Below are positions 25,907 to 33,337 of a stretch of 64,000 bases of DNA, piece by piece. Made by a program: the position numbers and the translations under genes. Numbering within the stretch: position 1 is the first letter of the stretch; each line of letters starts with the position of its first letter. Origin of the DNA: Thiobacillus denitrificans DSM 12475 (lineage in GTDB: Bacteria; Pseudomonadota; Gammaproteobacteria; Burkholderiales; Thiobacillaceae); assembly GCF_000376425.1 (NCBI RefSeq), contig NZ_AQWL01000002.1:268574-332573 (forward strand). Direction: 5' to 3'. Under the pieces are notes generated by a model, which saw only the letters and a program-made list of their open reading frames with translations, made no database searches and had not been told where the DNA came from.

Positions 25907-25949
25907 GGCAAGCGAAAACGGCGGCCTTGGGCCGCCGTTTTCGCTTGCC
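25907..25949. terminator. Perfect bidirectional hairpin terminator between convergent genes
   Basis: A 20-base arm (starting GGCAAGCG) is followed by TTG and its exact reverse complement, so 43 bases form a perfect stem. It contains an AAAA/TTTT block inside each arm, which supplies a partial U-tract in both directions. It sits between the APS kinase fusion (plus) and the symporter (minus). Confidence 0.85.
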
Positions 25950-25976
25950 CATCCGGCTTGGAGCCGTCGCCGGAAA

Positions 25977-27437
25977 TCAGCCCCGGTTGTAGAAGAATCC
26001 GATACCTGATTTCAGGCGTCCTTCAAGCGCTCTCAGTGATCCGGCCAGCATGCCTATCGCACTGGCGATAAGCCCGGCAAACTGCGGCGGCAAGGCGGCG
26101 TCGGGCGCAATGAATTCCATCGCAATCCAGACGGCAAAGCCAAGTGCGATCGACAGGGCCGCGCCGGTGTTGCTGGCGCGCTTCCAGTAGATGCCCGCGA
26201 TCAGGGGCACGAAGGCGCAAGCCAGCGTGACCTTGTAGGCGTTTTCCACCATCTGGTGAATGCTGGTTTGCGTATTGAGTGACCATAGGGAATAAAGCAC
26301 CACCAGCCCGGCGAAGGCGACGACGACGCTGCGCGTGATCCACAGCAGCGTCTTCTGGCTCATGCGGTGGTGCGGCATGAATTCCTTGATGATGTTTTCC
26401 GAAATGGTGACCGACGGCGCGAGCAGGGTTCCGGACGCGGTGGACATGATGACGGAGAGCAGGGCGCCGTAGAAAATGATCTGCGCGTAGAACGGCAGGT
26501 GGGTTTTCACAAAGGCCGGCAACACCAGCTGCGCGTCCTGTGCCAGCAGTTCGGATGTCATGGCCGGGTCGACCAGGGTGGCGGAGTAGGTGAGGTAGAT
26601 CGGCACCGCAGCGAACAGTAAATACAGCGCGCCGCCGATGACCGTGCCCCACACCGCAATGCGTTCTGTTTTGCTGGCATTGGCGCGCTGGAATACGTCC
26701 TGCTGCGGGATCGAACCCAGCCCCATGGTGAGAAAGCCGGCGACGAAGGTGACCACCGCCGCCCATTCCAGCGGCGGCCAGAATTCGAACTTGCCGGCGG
26801 CGGCGGCGTGCTCGATCACCGGCGCGATGCCGTTGACCTCGGGCATGTCGGCCACCAGCTTGGCGATCCACAGCAGCCCCGCGACGATGACCGTCATCTG
26901 CACCAGGGTGGTCAGGGCCACCGACCACATGCCGCCGAACAGGGTGTAAAGCAGGACCACGGCCGCGCCGATGAGGATGCCTTGCGGCTGGGTGATGAGG
27001 CCGTCCGACAGCACGTTGAACACCAGCCCCAGCGCCACCACCTGGGCCGATACCCAGCCCAGATAGGACAGCGCGATCGCCGCCGAAATCACTACCTCGA
27101 TCGGGCGGTTGTAGCGCTGGCGGAAGAAGTCGCCCAGCGTGAGCAGCTTCATGCGGTACAACGGGCGGGCGAAAAACAGGCCGAACAGGATCAGTGCGAG
27201 CGAGGCGCCGAAGGGATCGGAAATCGTGGCGCCGAGATTTTCGTCGAGGAAGGTGGCGGGGATGCCGAGTACGGTTTCGGCGCCGAACCAGGTTGCAAAC
27301 ACCATCGCAACCACCACGATCATCGGCAGCGCGCGCCCGGCGGTGATGTAGTCGCTGGCAGTGTGGACCTTGGTGGCGGCATACAGGCCGATGCCGATGG
27401 AAAGGACCAGGTAGAGGATGACGAAACCAATCAGCAT
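25977..27437 (-). CDS. Sodium:solute symporter (SSS family)
   Basis: 486 residues with about 13 membrane segments. SSS hallmarks include YITAGRALPMIVVVAMVFATWFG split over helices 1-2, the helix-8 region MSTASGTLLAPSVTISENI and IYWKRASNTGAALSIALGF. It would couple sodium entry to solute uptake at the inner membrane; the substrate is not evident (family members carry sugars, proline, pantothenate, short acids). The start lies nine bases after ubiB, so it may be the tail gene of the ubiE-ubiJ-ubiB transcript. Confidence 0.88.
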   Translation of the reverse strand: MLIGFVILYLVLSIGIGLYAATKVHTASDYITAGRALPMIVVVAMVFATWFGAETVLGIPATFLDENLGATISDPFGASLALILFGLFFARPLYRMKLLTLGDFFRQRYNRPIEVVISAAIALSYLGWVSAQVVALGLVFNVLSDGLITQPQGILIGAAVVLLYTLFGGMWSVALTTLVQMTVIVAGLLWIAKLVADMPEVNGIAPVIEHAAAAGKFEFWPPLEWAAVVTFVAGFLTMGLGSIPQQDVFQRANASKTERIAVWGTVIGGALYLLFAAVPIYLTYSATLVDPAMTSELLAQDAQLVLPAFVKTHLPFYAQIIFYGALLSVIMSTASGTLLAPSVTISENIIKEFMPHHRMSQKTLLWITRSVVVAFAGLVVLYSLWSLNTQTSIHQMVENAYKVTLACAFVPLIAGIYWKRASNTGAALSIALGFAVWIAMEFIAPDAALPPQFAGLIASAIGMLAGSLRALEGRLKSGIGFFYNRG

Positions 27438-27446
27438 GACGGGTTC

Positions 27447-28991
27447 TTATTGCAGGACGGAATAGAGAATGACGGCAGATAATGTGGCAAGCAGGCCGGC
27501 GATGACGCCCAGCCAGCGGTTGCGGGCATGCTGCTGGCGCAGCATCAAGGCGAGTCCAACTTCCAGTTGGGTCAGCCGGTTTTCGTTCAATGCCTGGTGC
27601 GCCAGGCGCGGCAGCTGCGGCAGCAGGGCGGCCCATTTGGGCGCTTCGGTCTGCAGGTTCCGCACCAGCGCGCGCCAGCCGACCTGCTCGTTCATCCAGC
27701 GTTCGAGGAAGGGCTTGGCGGTTTGCCATAAATCCAGCTCGGGGTCGAGCTGGCGGCCGAGGCCTTCGATGTTGAGCAGGGTCTTCTGCAGCAGCACCAG
27801 TTGCGGTTGGATTTCCACGTTGAAACGGCGCGAGGCCTGGAACAGCTGCAGCAGCACGCGGCCGAAGGAAATCTCCTTCAGCGGACGGTCGAACACCGGC
27901 TCGCACACCGCGCGCACCGCCGCCTCGAGCTCGTCGATGCGGGTATCGGCCGGCACCCAGCCGGATTCCAGGTGCGCCAGTGCCACCCCCTTGTAGTCGC
28001 GGCGGAAGAAGGCGAGGAAGTTGCGCGCCAGATACTGCTTGTCGACCTCGGTGAGCGTGCCCATGATGCCGAAATCGAGTGCGATGTACTGCTCGGAGCC
28101 GGGGCGCACCAGGATGTTGCCGGGATGCATGTCGGCATGGAAGAAGCCGTCACGGAACACCTGGGTGAAGAAGATTTCGACCCCGGTGGCGGCGAGCCTG
28201 GGGACGTCCACGCCGGATTCGCGCAGGCGCTCGACGCGGCTCACCGGAATGCCATCCATGCGGTCCATCACCATGACGTCGCGGCTGCAGTAGTCCCAGT
28301 AGACTTCGGGCACCAGCAGCAGCGGCGAATCCTTGAAATTGCGCCTGAGCTGCGAGCAGTTGGCGGCCTCGCGCATCAGATCCAGTTCGTCTTCCAGGTG
28401 CTTCTCGAATTCCGCCACCACCTCGCGCGGGCGCAGCCGTTTGCCGTCGGCGAACAGCTTCTCCACCAGGCCGGCGGCGGCATACAGCAGCGACACGTCG
28501 TGCGCGATGACCGGCGCGATGCCGGGGCGCAGCACCTTGACGGCAACTGCGGTGCCGTCGCCCCCCGCAGGGGATGAATGCAGGCGGGCGAAATGCACCT
28601 GCGCCACCGAGGCGGAGGCGACCGGAGTGGCGTCGAATTCGGCGAACACCTCGGCCAGGGGTTTTTTGTATGCCGCTTCCAGCGTGGCGATGGCCTGGGC
28701 GGACGGAAACGGCGGCACCCGGTCCTGCAGCAGGGCGAGTTCGTCAGCGATGTCGAGCGGCACCAGGTCGCGCCGGGTCGAGAGCATCTGGCCGAATTTG
28801 ACGAAGATCGGCCCCAGTGCTTCCAGCGCACGGCGCAGTCGCACCCCGCGCGGCTCTGCGAGCGGGCGCCAGAACAGCGTGATGCGCACCAGCCAGCGCA
28901 GCAGGCGCACCCGCTCGTGGCCGAGGAAGAACTCCTCCAGGCCGAAGCGCAGGCCGACGCTGAGGATGCGGACGAGGCGCAGCAGCTTCAT
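27447..28991 (-). CDS. ubiB: UbiB, atypical kinase/ATPase for ubiquinone biosynthesis
   Basis: 514 residues of the ABC1/ADCK family. [11 protein letters not shown] is the signature KxGQ helix (about 65-75), ASASVAQVH is the Ala-rich nucleotide loop, [11 protein letters not shown] is the catalytic-loop equivalent and ALDFGIMG the metal-binding DFG. One or two membrane segments close the C-terminus ([18 protein letters not shown]). It supports ubiquinone assembly, probably by membrane extraction of intermediates. It overlaps ubiJ by four bases. Confidence 0.96.
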   Translation of the reverse strand: MKLLRLVRILSVGLRFGLEEFFLGHERVRLLRWLVRITLFWRPLAEPRGVRLRRALEALGPIFVKFGQMLSTRRDLVPLDIADELALLQDRVPPFPSAQAIATLEAAYKKPLAEVFAEFDATPVASASVAQVHFARLHSSPAGGDGTAVAVKVLRPGIAPVIAHDVSLLYAAAGLVEKLFADGKRLRPREVVAEFEKHLEDELDLMREAANCSQLRRNFKDSPLLLVPEVYWDYCSRDVMVMDRMDGIPVSRVERLRESGVDVPRLAATGVEIFFTQVFRDGFFHADMHPGNILVRPGSEQYIALDFGIMGTLTEVDKQYLARNFLAFFRRDYKGVALAHLESGWVPADTRIDELEAAVRAVCEPVFDRPLKEISFGRVLLQLFQASRRFNVEIQPQLVLLQKTLLNIEGLGRQLDPELDLWQTAKPFLERWMNEQVGWRALVRNLQTEAPKWAALLPQLPRLAHQALNENRLTQLEVGLALMLRQQHARNRWLGVIAGLLATLSAVILYSVLQ

Positions 28992-29593
28992 GCGGGTCGC
29001 GGTTGCGTGTCCTGTTCGGGGCGGCGGGCTTCCAGCAAACGCAGCCGCGCATCCAGTCGCGCCACATTGTCGGCGAGCGTATCCACGCCGTGATTGAAGC
29101 GTGCCACATCGACACCGCGTGCCATCAACTCGGCTTCCTCGACCGCATATTCGCTGGCGTTGCGGCCGAACGCGGAGAACATCTGTCCGAGGCTGACCAG
29201 TGCACCGCGGCCGAGCGCATGCAGACGATGCGCAGCGATATCGCCCACGATCGGCGCGAGGTCGGCTTCGGCGTCCCAGTCGAGTTGCCCGAATACCCGA
29301 TCGAGCGTGGCGAGGAGCGCGGGGTCGCCGCTGTAGTCGGCGTGACGCAAGGCCTCGCGGCCGAAAAATGGCAGCCGCGCGATGAGCGTGGGGGTGGGGC
29401 GCACGACGGCGTCGGGGGTATCGACCACCGCCTCGGAAAAGCAGCCGTCAGCGGCGATGAGGAAATCGAGCTGCGCGAGCGTGAGATCGAAGCGCACGCT
29501 TGCACCGGCATGGCGGACGAGCGCCTCGGCCGCGCCGGGTGTCTGCCGCAGCAGATGATTGAGGCCGCGCTCGACGATGGCTTCAGCGATCAA
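28988..29593 (-). CDS. ubiJ: UbiJ, ubiquinone biosynthesis accessory factor (SCP2 domain)
   Basis: 201 residues from a TTG at 29593 that overlaps the ubiE stop as TTGA, with AAGG just upstream; no nearer ATG fits. The N-terminal two thirds is an SCP2 lipid-binding domain ([38 protein letters not shown]), and the C-terminus is a coiled coil ([21 protein letters not shown]). UbiJ binds lipid intermediates and scaffolds the soluble Ubi complex together with UbiK, which is encoded near the right end (63284). Confidence 0.88.
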   Translation of the reverse strand: MIAEAIVERGLNHLLRQTPGAAEALVRHAGASVRFDLTLAQLDFLIAADGCFSEAVVDTPDAVVRPTPTLIARLPFFGREALRHADYSGDPALLATLDRVFGQLDWDAEADLAPIVGDIAAHRLHALGRGALVSLGQMFSAFGRNASEYAVEEAELMARGVDVARFNHGVDTLADNVARLDARLRLLEARRPEQDTQPRPA

Positions 29594-30324
29594 ACCTTGA
29601 AACCCTTGTGCAGCGCCACCACGCCGGCCGTCAGGTTGTGGTAGCTGACCTTGGCGAAGCCGGCGGCTTCCATCATGGCCTTGAGTTCTTCCTGCCCCGG
29701 GTGCATGCGGATCGATTCGGCGAGGTACTGGTAGCTGTCCGCGTCCTGGGCGACGAGCCTGCCCATCAGCGGCAGCAGCTTGAAGGAATACAGATCGTAG
29801 GCCGGCTCCAGCGGTTTCCACACCTTGGAGAACTCCAGCACCAGGAGGCGGCCGCCGGGTTTCAGCACGCGGTGCATCTCGGCCAGCGCCCGGTCCTTGT
29901 GCGTCATGTTGCGCAGGCCGAAGGCCACCGACACGCAGTCGAAATAATTGTCCAGGAACGGCAGCCGTTCGCCGTCGCATTGAATGGCGGGCGGGGTCTG
30001 GCCCTCGTTCAGCATGCGGTCGCGGCCTTCGCGCAGCATCGAGAAGTTGATGTCGGTGAGCAGCACGGAGCCGCTCTCGCCCACTTCCTTCAGGAACAGC
30101 CGGGTGAGGTCGGCGGTGCCGCCCGCCACATCGAGCACGCGCATTCCGGGCCGCAATCCCGCCTGCGCTACGGCAAAGCGTTTCCACAAGCGGTGCAGGC
30201 CGGCCGACATGAGGTCGTTCATGAGATCGTACTGCGCGGCGACGGAATGGAAGACCTCGGCCACTCGGGCGGCCTTTTCGGATTCGGCAACCTGCTGGTA
30301 GCCGAAATGGGTGGTTTTATCCAT
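29590..30324 (-). CDS. ubiE: UbiE, ubiquinone/menaquinone C-methyltransferase
   Basis: 244 residues, start set at the ATG at 30324 ([12 protein letters not shown], as in homologues); an upstream TTG at 30342 is in frame but less likely. SAM motif I reads [13 protein letters not shown], followed by [13 protein letters not shown] and [14 protein letters not shown], all diagnostic. It performs the C-methylation of the quinone ring. It is divergent from phoB and is the first gene of ubiE-ubiJ-ubiB. Confidence 0.97.
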   Translation of the reverse strand: MDKTTHFGYQQVAESEKAARVAEVFHSVAAQYDLMNDLMSAGLHRLWKRFAVAQAGLRPGMRVLDVAGGTADLTRLFLKEVGESGSVLLTDINFSMLREGRDRMLNEGQTPPAIQCDGERLPFLDNYFDCVSVAFGLRNMTHKDRALAEMHRVLKPGGRLLVLEFSKVWKPLEPAYDLYSFKLLPLMGRLVAQDADSYQYLAESIRMHPGQEELKAMMEAAGFAKVSYHNLTAGVVALHKGFKV

Positions 30325-30398
30325 GGTAGACGGGGCGAACAAGTAAGCCCGGAATTCTACCAGTGCACGGGTTGGCAGGGGCTTGCGAGGGCGCTGGA

Positions 30399-30426
30399 TG
30401 TCATAAATCGGTCATACTGCCGTCAT
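30399..30426 (+). promoter_or_regulatory. Pho box upstream of phoB (three 11-base direct repeats)
   Basis: GTCAT occurs at 30400-30404, 30411-30415 and 30422-30426, exactly 11 bases apart, with AT-rich spacers. The first two units read TGTCATAAATCGGTCAT, very close to the classical PhoB operator. The last unit ends 35 bases before the phoB ATG, the expected place for activation in lieu of a -35 box. It indicates that phoBR is autoregulated by phosphate limitation. Confidence 0.85.
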
Positions 30427-30461
30427 AGTATGGCCAACATTGCATAAAGGCCGGAGACCCC

Positions 30462-31154
30462 ATGGCTGCCAATATTCTGCTGGTCGAAGACGAACCCGGG
30501 ATTCAGGAACTGCTCAAATTCAACCTGGCGCAGGCAGGCCATCAGGTCACCGCTGCCGGCGATGCCGAGCATGCGCTGAAATTTCTCAAGAGCACGCTGC
30601 CCGACGTCATCCTGCTCGACTGGATGCTGCCCGGCATGTCGGGCATCGACCTGTGCAAGCGCCTGCGCAGCGACGAGCGCTACCAACCGATCCCCATCAT
30701 CATGCTGACCGCGCGCGGCGAGGAGCGCGACAAGGTGCTGGGGCTGGATACCGGGGCCGACGATTACATCACCAAACCGTTTTCGCCGCGCGAACTGGTG
30801 TCGCGCATCAAGGCCGTGCTGCGCCGCCGTGCCCCGCAAATGACCGACGAGCCGGTCGAGATCAATAACCTCAAGCTCGACCCCTCCAGTCATCGGGTAT
30901 CCGGCAGGGGGCAGGCGCTGGAACTGGGGCCGACCGAGTTCCGCCTGCTGCATTTCTTCATGACCCATCCCGAACGCGTCTATTCGCGCGCCCAGCTGCT
31001 CGACCAGGTGTGGGGCGACGACGTGTTCGTCGAGGAGCGCACGGTCGACGTCCATATTCGCCGCCTGCGCCTGGCGCTGGAGCCGTCCGGCCATGCCGAA
31101 CTGATCCAGACCGTGCGCGGCTCGGGTTACCGCTTTTCGGCCGACGTGGGATAA
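30462..31154 (+). CDS. phoB: PhoB, phosphate regulon response regulator
   Basis: 230 residues, OmpR/PhoB type: receiver domain with phospho-acceptor Asp53 ([11 protein letters not shown]), Lys in [10 protein letters not shown], and a C-terminal winged helix ([34 protein letters not shown]) split here only for description. ATG with GGAG six bases upstream. It is followed 30 bases later by its kinase gene and preceded by a Pho box. Confidence 0.96.
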   Translation: MAANILLVEDEPGIQELLKFNLAQAGHQVTAAGDAEHALKFLKSTLPDVILLDWMLPGMSGIDLCKRLRSDERYQPIPIIMLTARGEERDKVLGLDTGADDYITKPFSPRELVSRIKAVLRRRAPQMTDEPVEINNLKLDPSSHRVSGRGQALELGPTEFRLLHFFMTHPERVYSRAQLLDQVWGDDVFVEERTVDVHIRRLRLALEPSGHAELIQTVRGSGYRFSADVG

Positions 31155-31184
31155 TCCGCCCACCGGGTTTTTGGGCAGGCAAAT

Positions 31185-32537
31185 ATGGGCTTCTGGTGGC
31201 GTCCGCTCAGCGTTCTGGCCAGCGTCTTGCTGGTGGCGCTGATTCTGTGGGCTGGCTCAGGATGGGTGGCGGCGCTGGGGTTTCTCGCCGGCATCCAGGC
31301 CTTCGTGATGCTGCGTCGCCTGTGGCAGGAATTCCGCCTGGCGCGCTGGCTGGAGAACCCGGACGAAGTGGAACCACCTGACGCCACCGGCACCTGGGGC
31401 GACATCTTCTACCGCCTGCAAAAACTCCAGAAACGCCAGAAAGCCAGCCGTGGCCAGCTCACCTCCGCGCTTGAACAGTTCGAGCATGCCGCGATGGCGG
31501 TGCCCGACGGCATGGTCATTCTCAATGGCAATGAACAGATCGACTGGTGCAATCCCGCCTCGCGCACATACATGGGACTGGATTGCGAGCGCGACCGCGG
31601 TCAGTTCGTGCGTTACCTGCTGCGACAGGCGCATTTTCTGGAGTTTCTCGACGCGGCCGATTTTTCGCGGCGCCTGGTGTGCAAATCGCCGATCAATCGC
31701 GAGATCACGCTGTCGCTGCAACTGGTGCCATTCGGCGAAGGCAAGAAACTGCTGGTCGCGCGCGACATCACCGACCTCGAACGCGTCGACGCCATGCGCC
31801 GCGACTTCATCGCCAACGTCTCGCATGAACTGCGCACCCCGCTGACGGTGGTCGGCGGCTTCGTCGAAACCATGGCCGATGCGCCTGACCTGCCGGCCGC
31901 CGAGTATCGCCGCTATTTCGATCTGATGCTCGACCACACCCGGCGTATGCAGCATCTTCTGGACGACCTGCTGACGCTGTCGCGGCTGGAAAGCGCCGAC
32001 CACAAACTGAACGACGAGCCCGTCAATGTTCCCGAACTGGCGGCCTCACTGAAGGCTGAGGCGGAGTCGCTGAGTCGCGGGCAGCATCGAATCAAGCTGC
32101 AGCTCGACAGCACGGCCTGGCTGAAGGGCAGCCTGCAGGAAATCCGCAGCGCGCTCGGCAACCTGGTCTCGAATGCCGTGCGCTATACCCCGGGCGGTGG
32201 CGAAATCACCCTGAGCTGGCGTGAGCGCGACGGCGAAGGCGTGTTTGCCGTCAGCGATACCGGTGAAGGCATCGCCGCCGAACATATCCCGCGCCTGACC
32301 GAGCGCTTCTACCGCGTCGATCGCAGCCGCTCACGCGAAACCGGGGGCACCGGGCTCGGCCTCGCCATTGTCAAGCATGTGCTCACCCGCCACGGCGCGC
32401 GGCTGGAAATACAGTCCATCCCCGGCAAGGGCAGCACCTTCTCGGCCATCTTTCCCACCCAGCACATGCAGCCTGCCGGCGTGCCGGCAGGCGCCAGCGT
32501 CATTCCGTTTCCCGAACGCGAGCAAGCCGCCGGCTGA
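31185..32537 (+). CDS. phoR: PhoR, phosphate regulon sensor kinase
   Basis: 450 residues. Two short N-terminal membrane segments (about 8-45) with no sizeable periplasmic loop, as in PhoR, then a PAS domain (about 95-195, AVPDGMVILNGNEQIDWCN), His214 in NVSHELRTPLT, and the ATPase boxes NLVSNAVRYTPGGG, VSDTGEGI and GGTGLGLAIVKHVL. The kinase is likely to read phosphate status through PstSCAB-PhoU; those genes are not in this window. A strong hairpin begins two bases after the stop. Confidence 0.95.
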   Translation: MGFWWRPLSVLASVLLVALILWAGSGWVAALGFLAGIQAFVMLRRLWQEFRLARWLENPDEVEPPDATGTWGDIFYRLQKLQKRQKASRGQLTSALEQFEHAAMAVPDGMVILNGNEQIDWCNPASRTYMGLDCERDRGQFVRYLLRQAHFLEFLDAADFSRRLVCKSPINREITLSLQLVPFGEGKKLLVARDITDLERVDAMRRDFIANVSHELRTPLTVVGGFVETMADAPDLPAAEYRRYFDLMLDHTRRMQHLLDDLLTLSRLESADHKLNDEPVNVPELAASLKAEAESLSRGQHRIKLQLDSTAWLKGSLQEIRSALGNLVSNAVRYTPGGGEITLSWRERDGEGVFAVSDTGEGIAAEHIPRLTERFYRVDRSRSRETGGTGLGLAIVKHVLTRHGARLEIQSIPGKGSTFSAIFPTQHMQPAGVPAGASVIPFPEREQAAG

Positions 32538-32703
32538 GCGTGGTTCTTGGCGCTTCAGCGCCTTTAGAACCACGGCCTGCCCCTTGCGGGTGGAGCATGG
32601 TTCTTGGCGCATACGACTCCACGCGTGCTTCAGCGCATAGTGGATCGAAGTCCTTCAGGGCTTCAGCATTCAGAACCACGGCCTGTCTCTGGCGGGTGGA
32701 GCG
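32538..32703. repeat. Two tandem palindromic repeat units after phoR
   Basis: Unit 1 (about 32538-32596) and unit 2 (about 32597-32703) share TGGTTCTTGGCGC at the left and AGAACCACGGCCTG followed by GCGGGTGGAGC-like sequence at the right. Unit 2 carries an extra about 48 bases in the middle (32611-32658). Within each unit GGTTCT and AGAACC are inverted, so each can fold into a long stem. The second unit runs into the 3' end of the HIT gene and encodes its last residues. This looks like a REP/BIME-type element; other genomic copies were not searched. Confidence 0.6.
32539..32574. terminator. Long hairpin just after phoR
   Basis: CGTGGTTCT pairs with AGAACCACG, and inside it GGCGC-TTCA-GCGCC forms a second perfect stem. 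It starts two bases after the phoR TGA. There is no U-tract, so it could be an mRNA 3' stabiliser rather than a true terminator. Confidence 0.5.
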
Positions 32704-33091
32704 CGGCTGCAAGTAGTGCATCCAGATCGGCCGGTGCGCCATGCGGCGTATCCCGGTGCCTTGCGCCCCACACCGGATCGGGGAAATGCGGGTCATCCGC
32801 AAAGCGCGGAATCACGTGCCAGTGCAGGTGCGGCACTACGTTGCCGAGCGAGGCGAGGTTGACCTTGTCCGGGGCCATCACCTCGCGCAGCGCGGACTCA
32901 GCGGCCAGCACCACCTCCAGCAGGCGCCGCTGTTCCGCCGGGTGCAGGTCGCTCATCTCCTTCACATGGGCATTGAGGATCACGCGCAGGAAGCCAGGGT
33001 AGTCCGGCTCGTCGGCCAGCACCACGCGGCAGAAGTCGTCCTGCCACAGCACTTTCCCACCCTGGGTATCGCACAAGGGACAAGCAGTCAT
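32663..33091 (-). CDS. HIT-family nucleotide-binding protein
   Basis: 142 residues, ATG at 33091 (MTACPLCDTQGG). The histidine-triad motif reads HLHWHVIPR (about 93-101), and upstream are DEPDYPGFLRVILNAHVKEM and NLASLGNVVPH. HIT proteins of this branch hydrolyse nucleoside phosphoramidates or dinucleoside polyphosphates; the substrate here is unknown. A CPxC near the N-terminus may bind zinc, as in some relatives. Its last codons (PPETGRGSEC) are made of repeat sequence from the preceding element, so the C-terminus is probably recently altered. Confidence 0.88.
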   Translation of the reverse strand: MTACPLCDTQGGKVLWQDDFCRVVLADEPDYPGFLRVILNAHVKEMSDLHPAEQRRLLEVVLAAESALREVMAPDKVNLASLGNVVPHLHWHVIPRFADDPHFPDPVWGARHRDTPHGAPADLDALLAAALHPPETGRGSEC

Positions 33092-33151
33092 TTCAACGCT
33101 TCCGAAACAAAACGCCCGCATCTTGCGGGGCGTGGGCGGGTCTGGCAAGCG

Positions 33152-33337
33152 TCAGGCCGCTTTGTGGCGCATAAGCCAACTGCCCCGTCCCAGACTGGCC
33201 AGCATCATCAGCCATTCGCCGGGTTCCGGAATGGCGGTGAGGTCGTAGACGGTGACGGAGGCGAAACGGGCAGCGGCACCTTCGGATAGCGCGATGTCGA
33301 CGATCCTGGCGCTGTACGGGAAGTCGCATCCGGCAGA
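33152..33337 (-). pseudogene. C-terminal remnant of a PEP-CTERM secreted protein
   Basis: An open stretch of 61 codons with no usable start ends in a PEP-CTERM sorting signal: TAIPEPGEWLMMLASLG, a hydrophobic run, then RHKAA and TGA. Before it is FASVTVYDL, the usual beta-strand preceding such a tail. The frame directly follows the stop codon of the gcr gene (33338-33340), in the same frame, so there is no room for an N-terminal part. The first in-frame ATG lies inside the sorting helix. It is best read as the decayed or deletion-fused end of an exosortase substrate. Confidence 0.65.
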
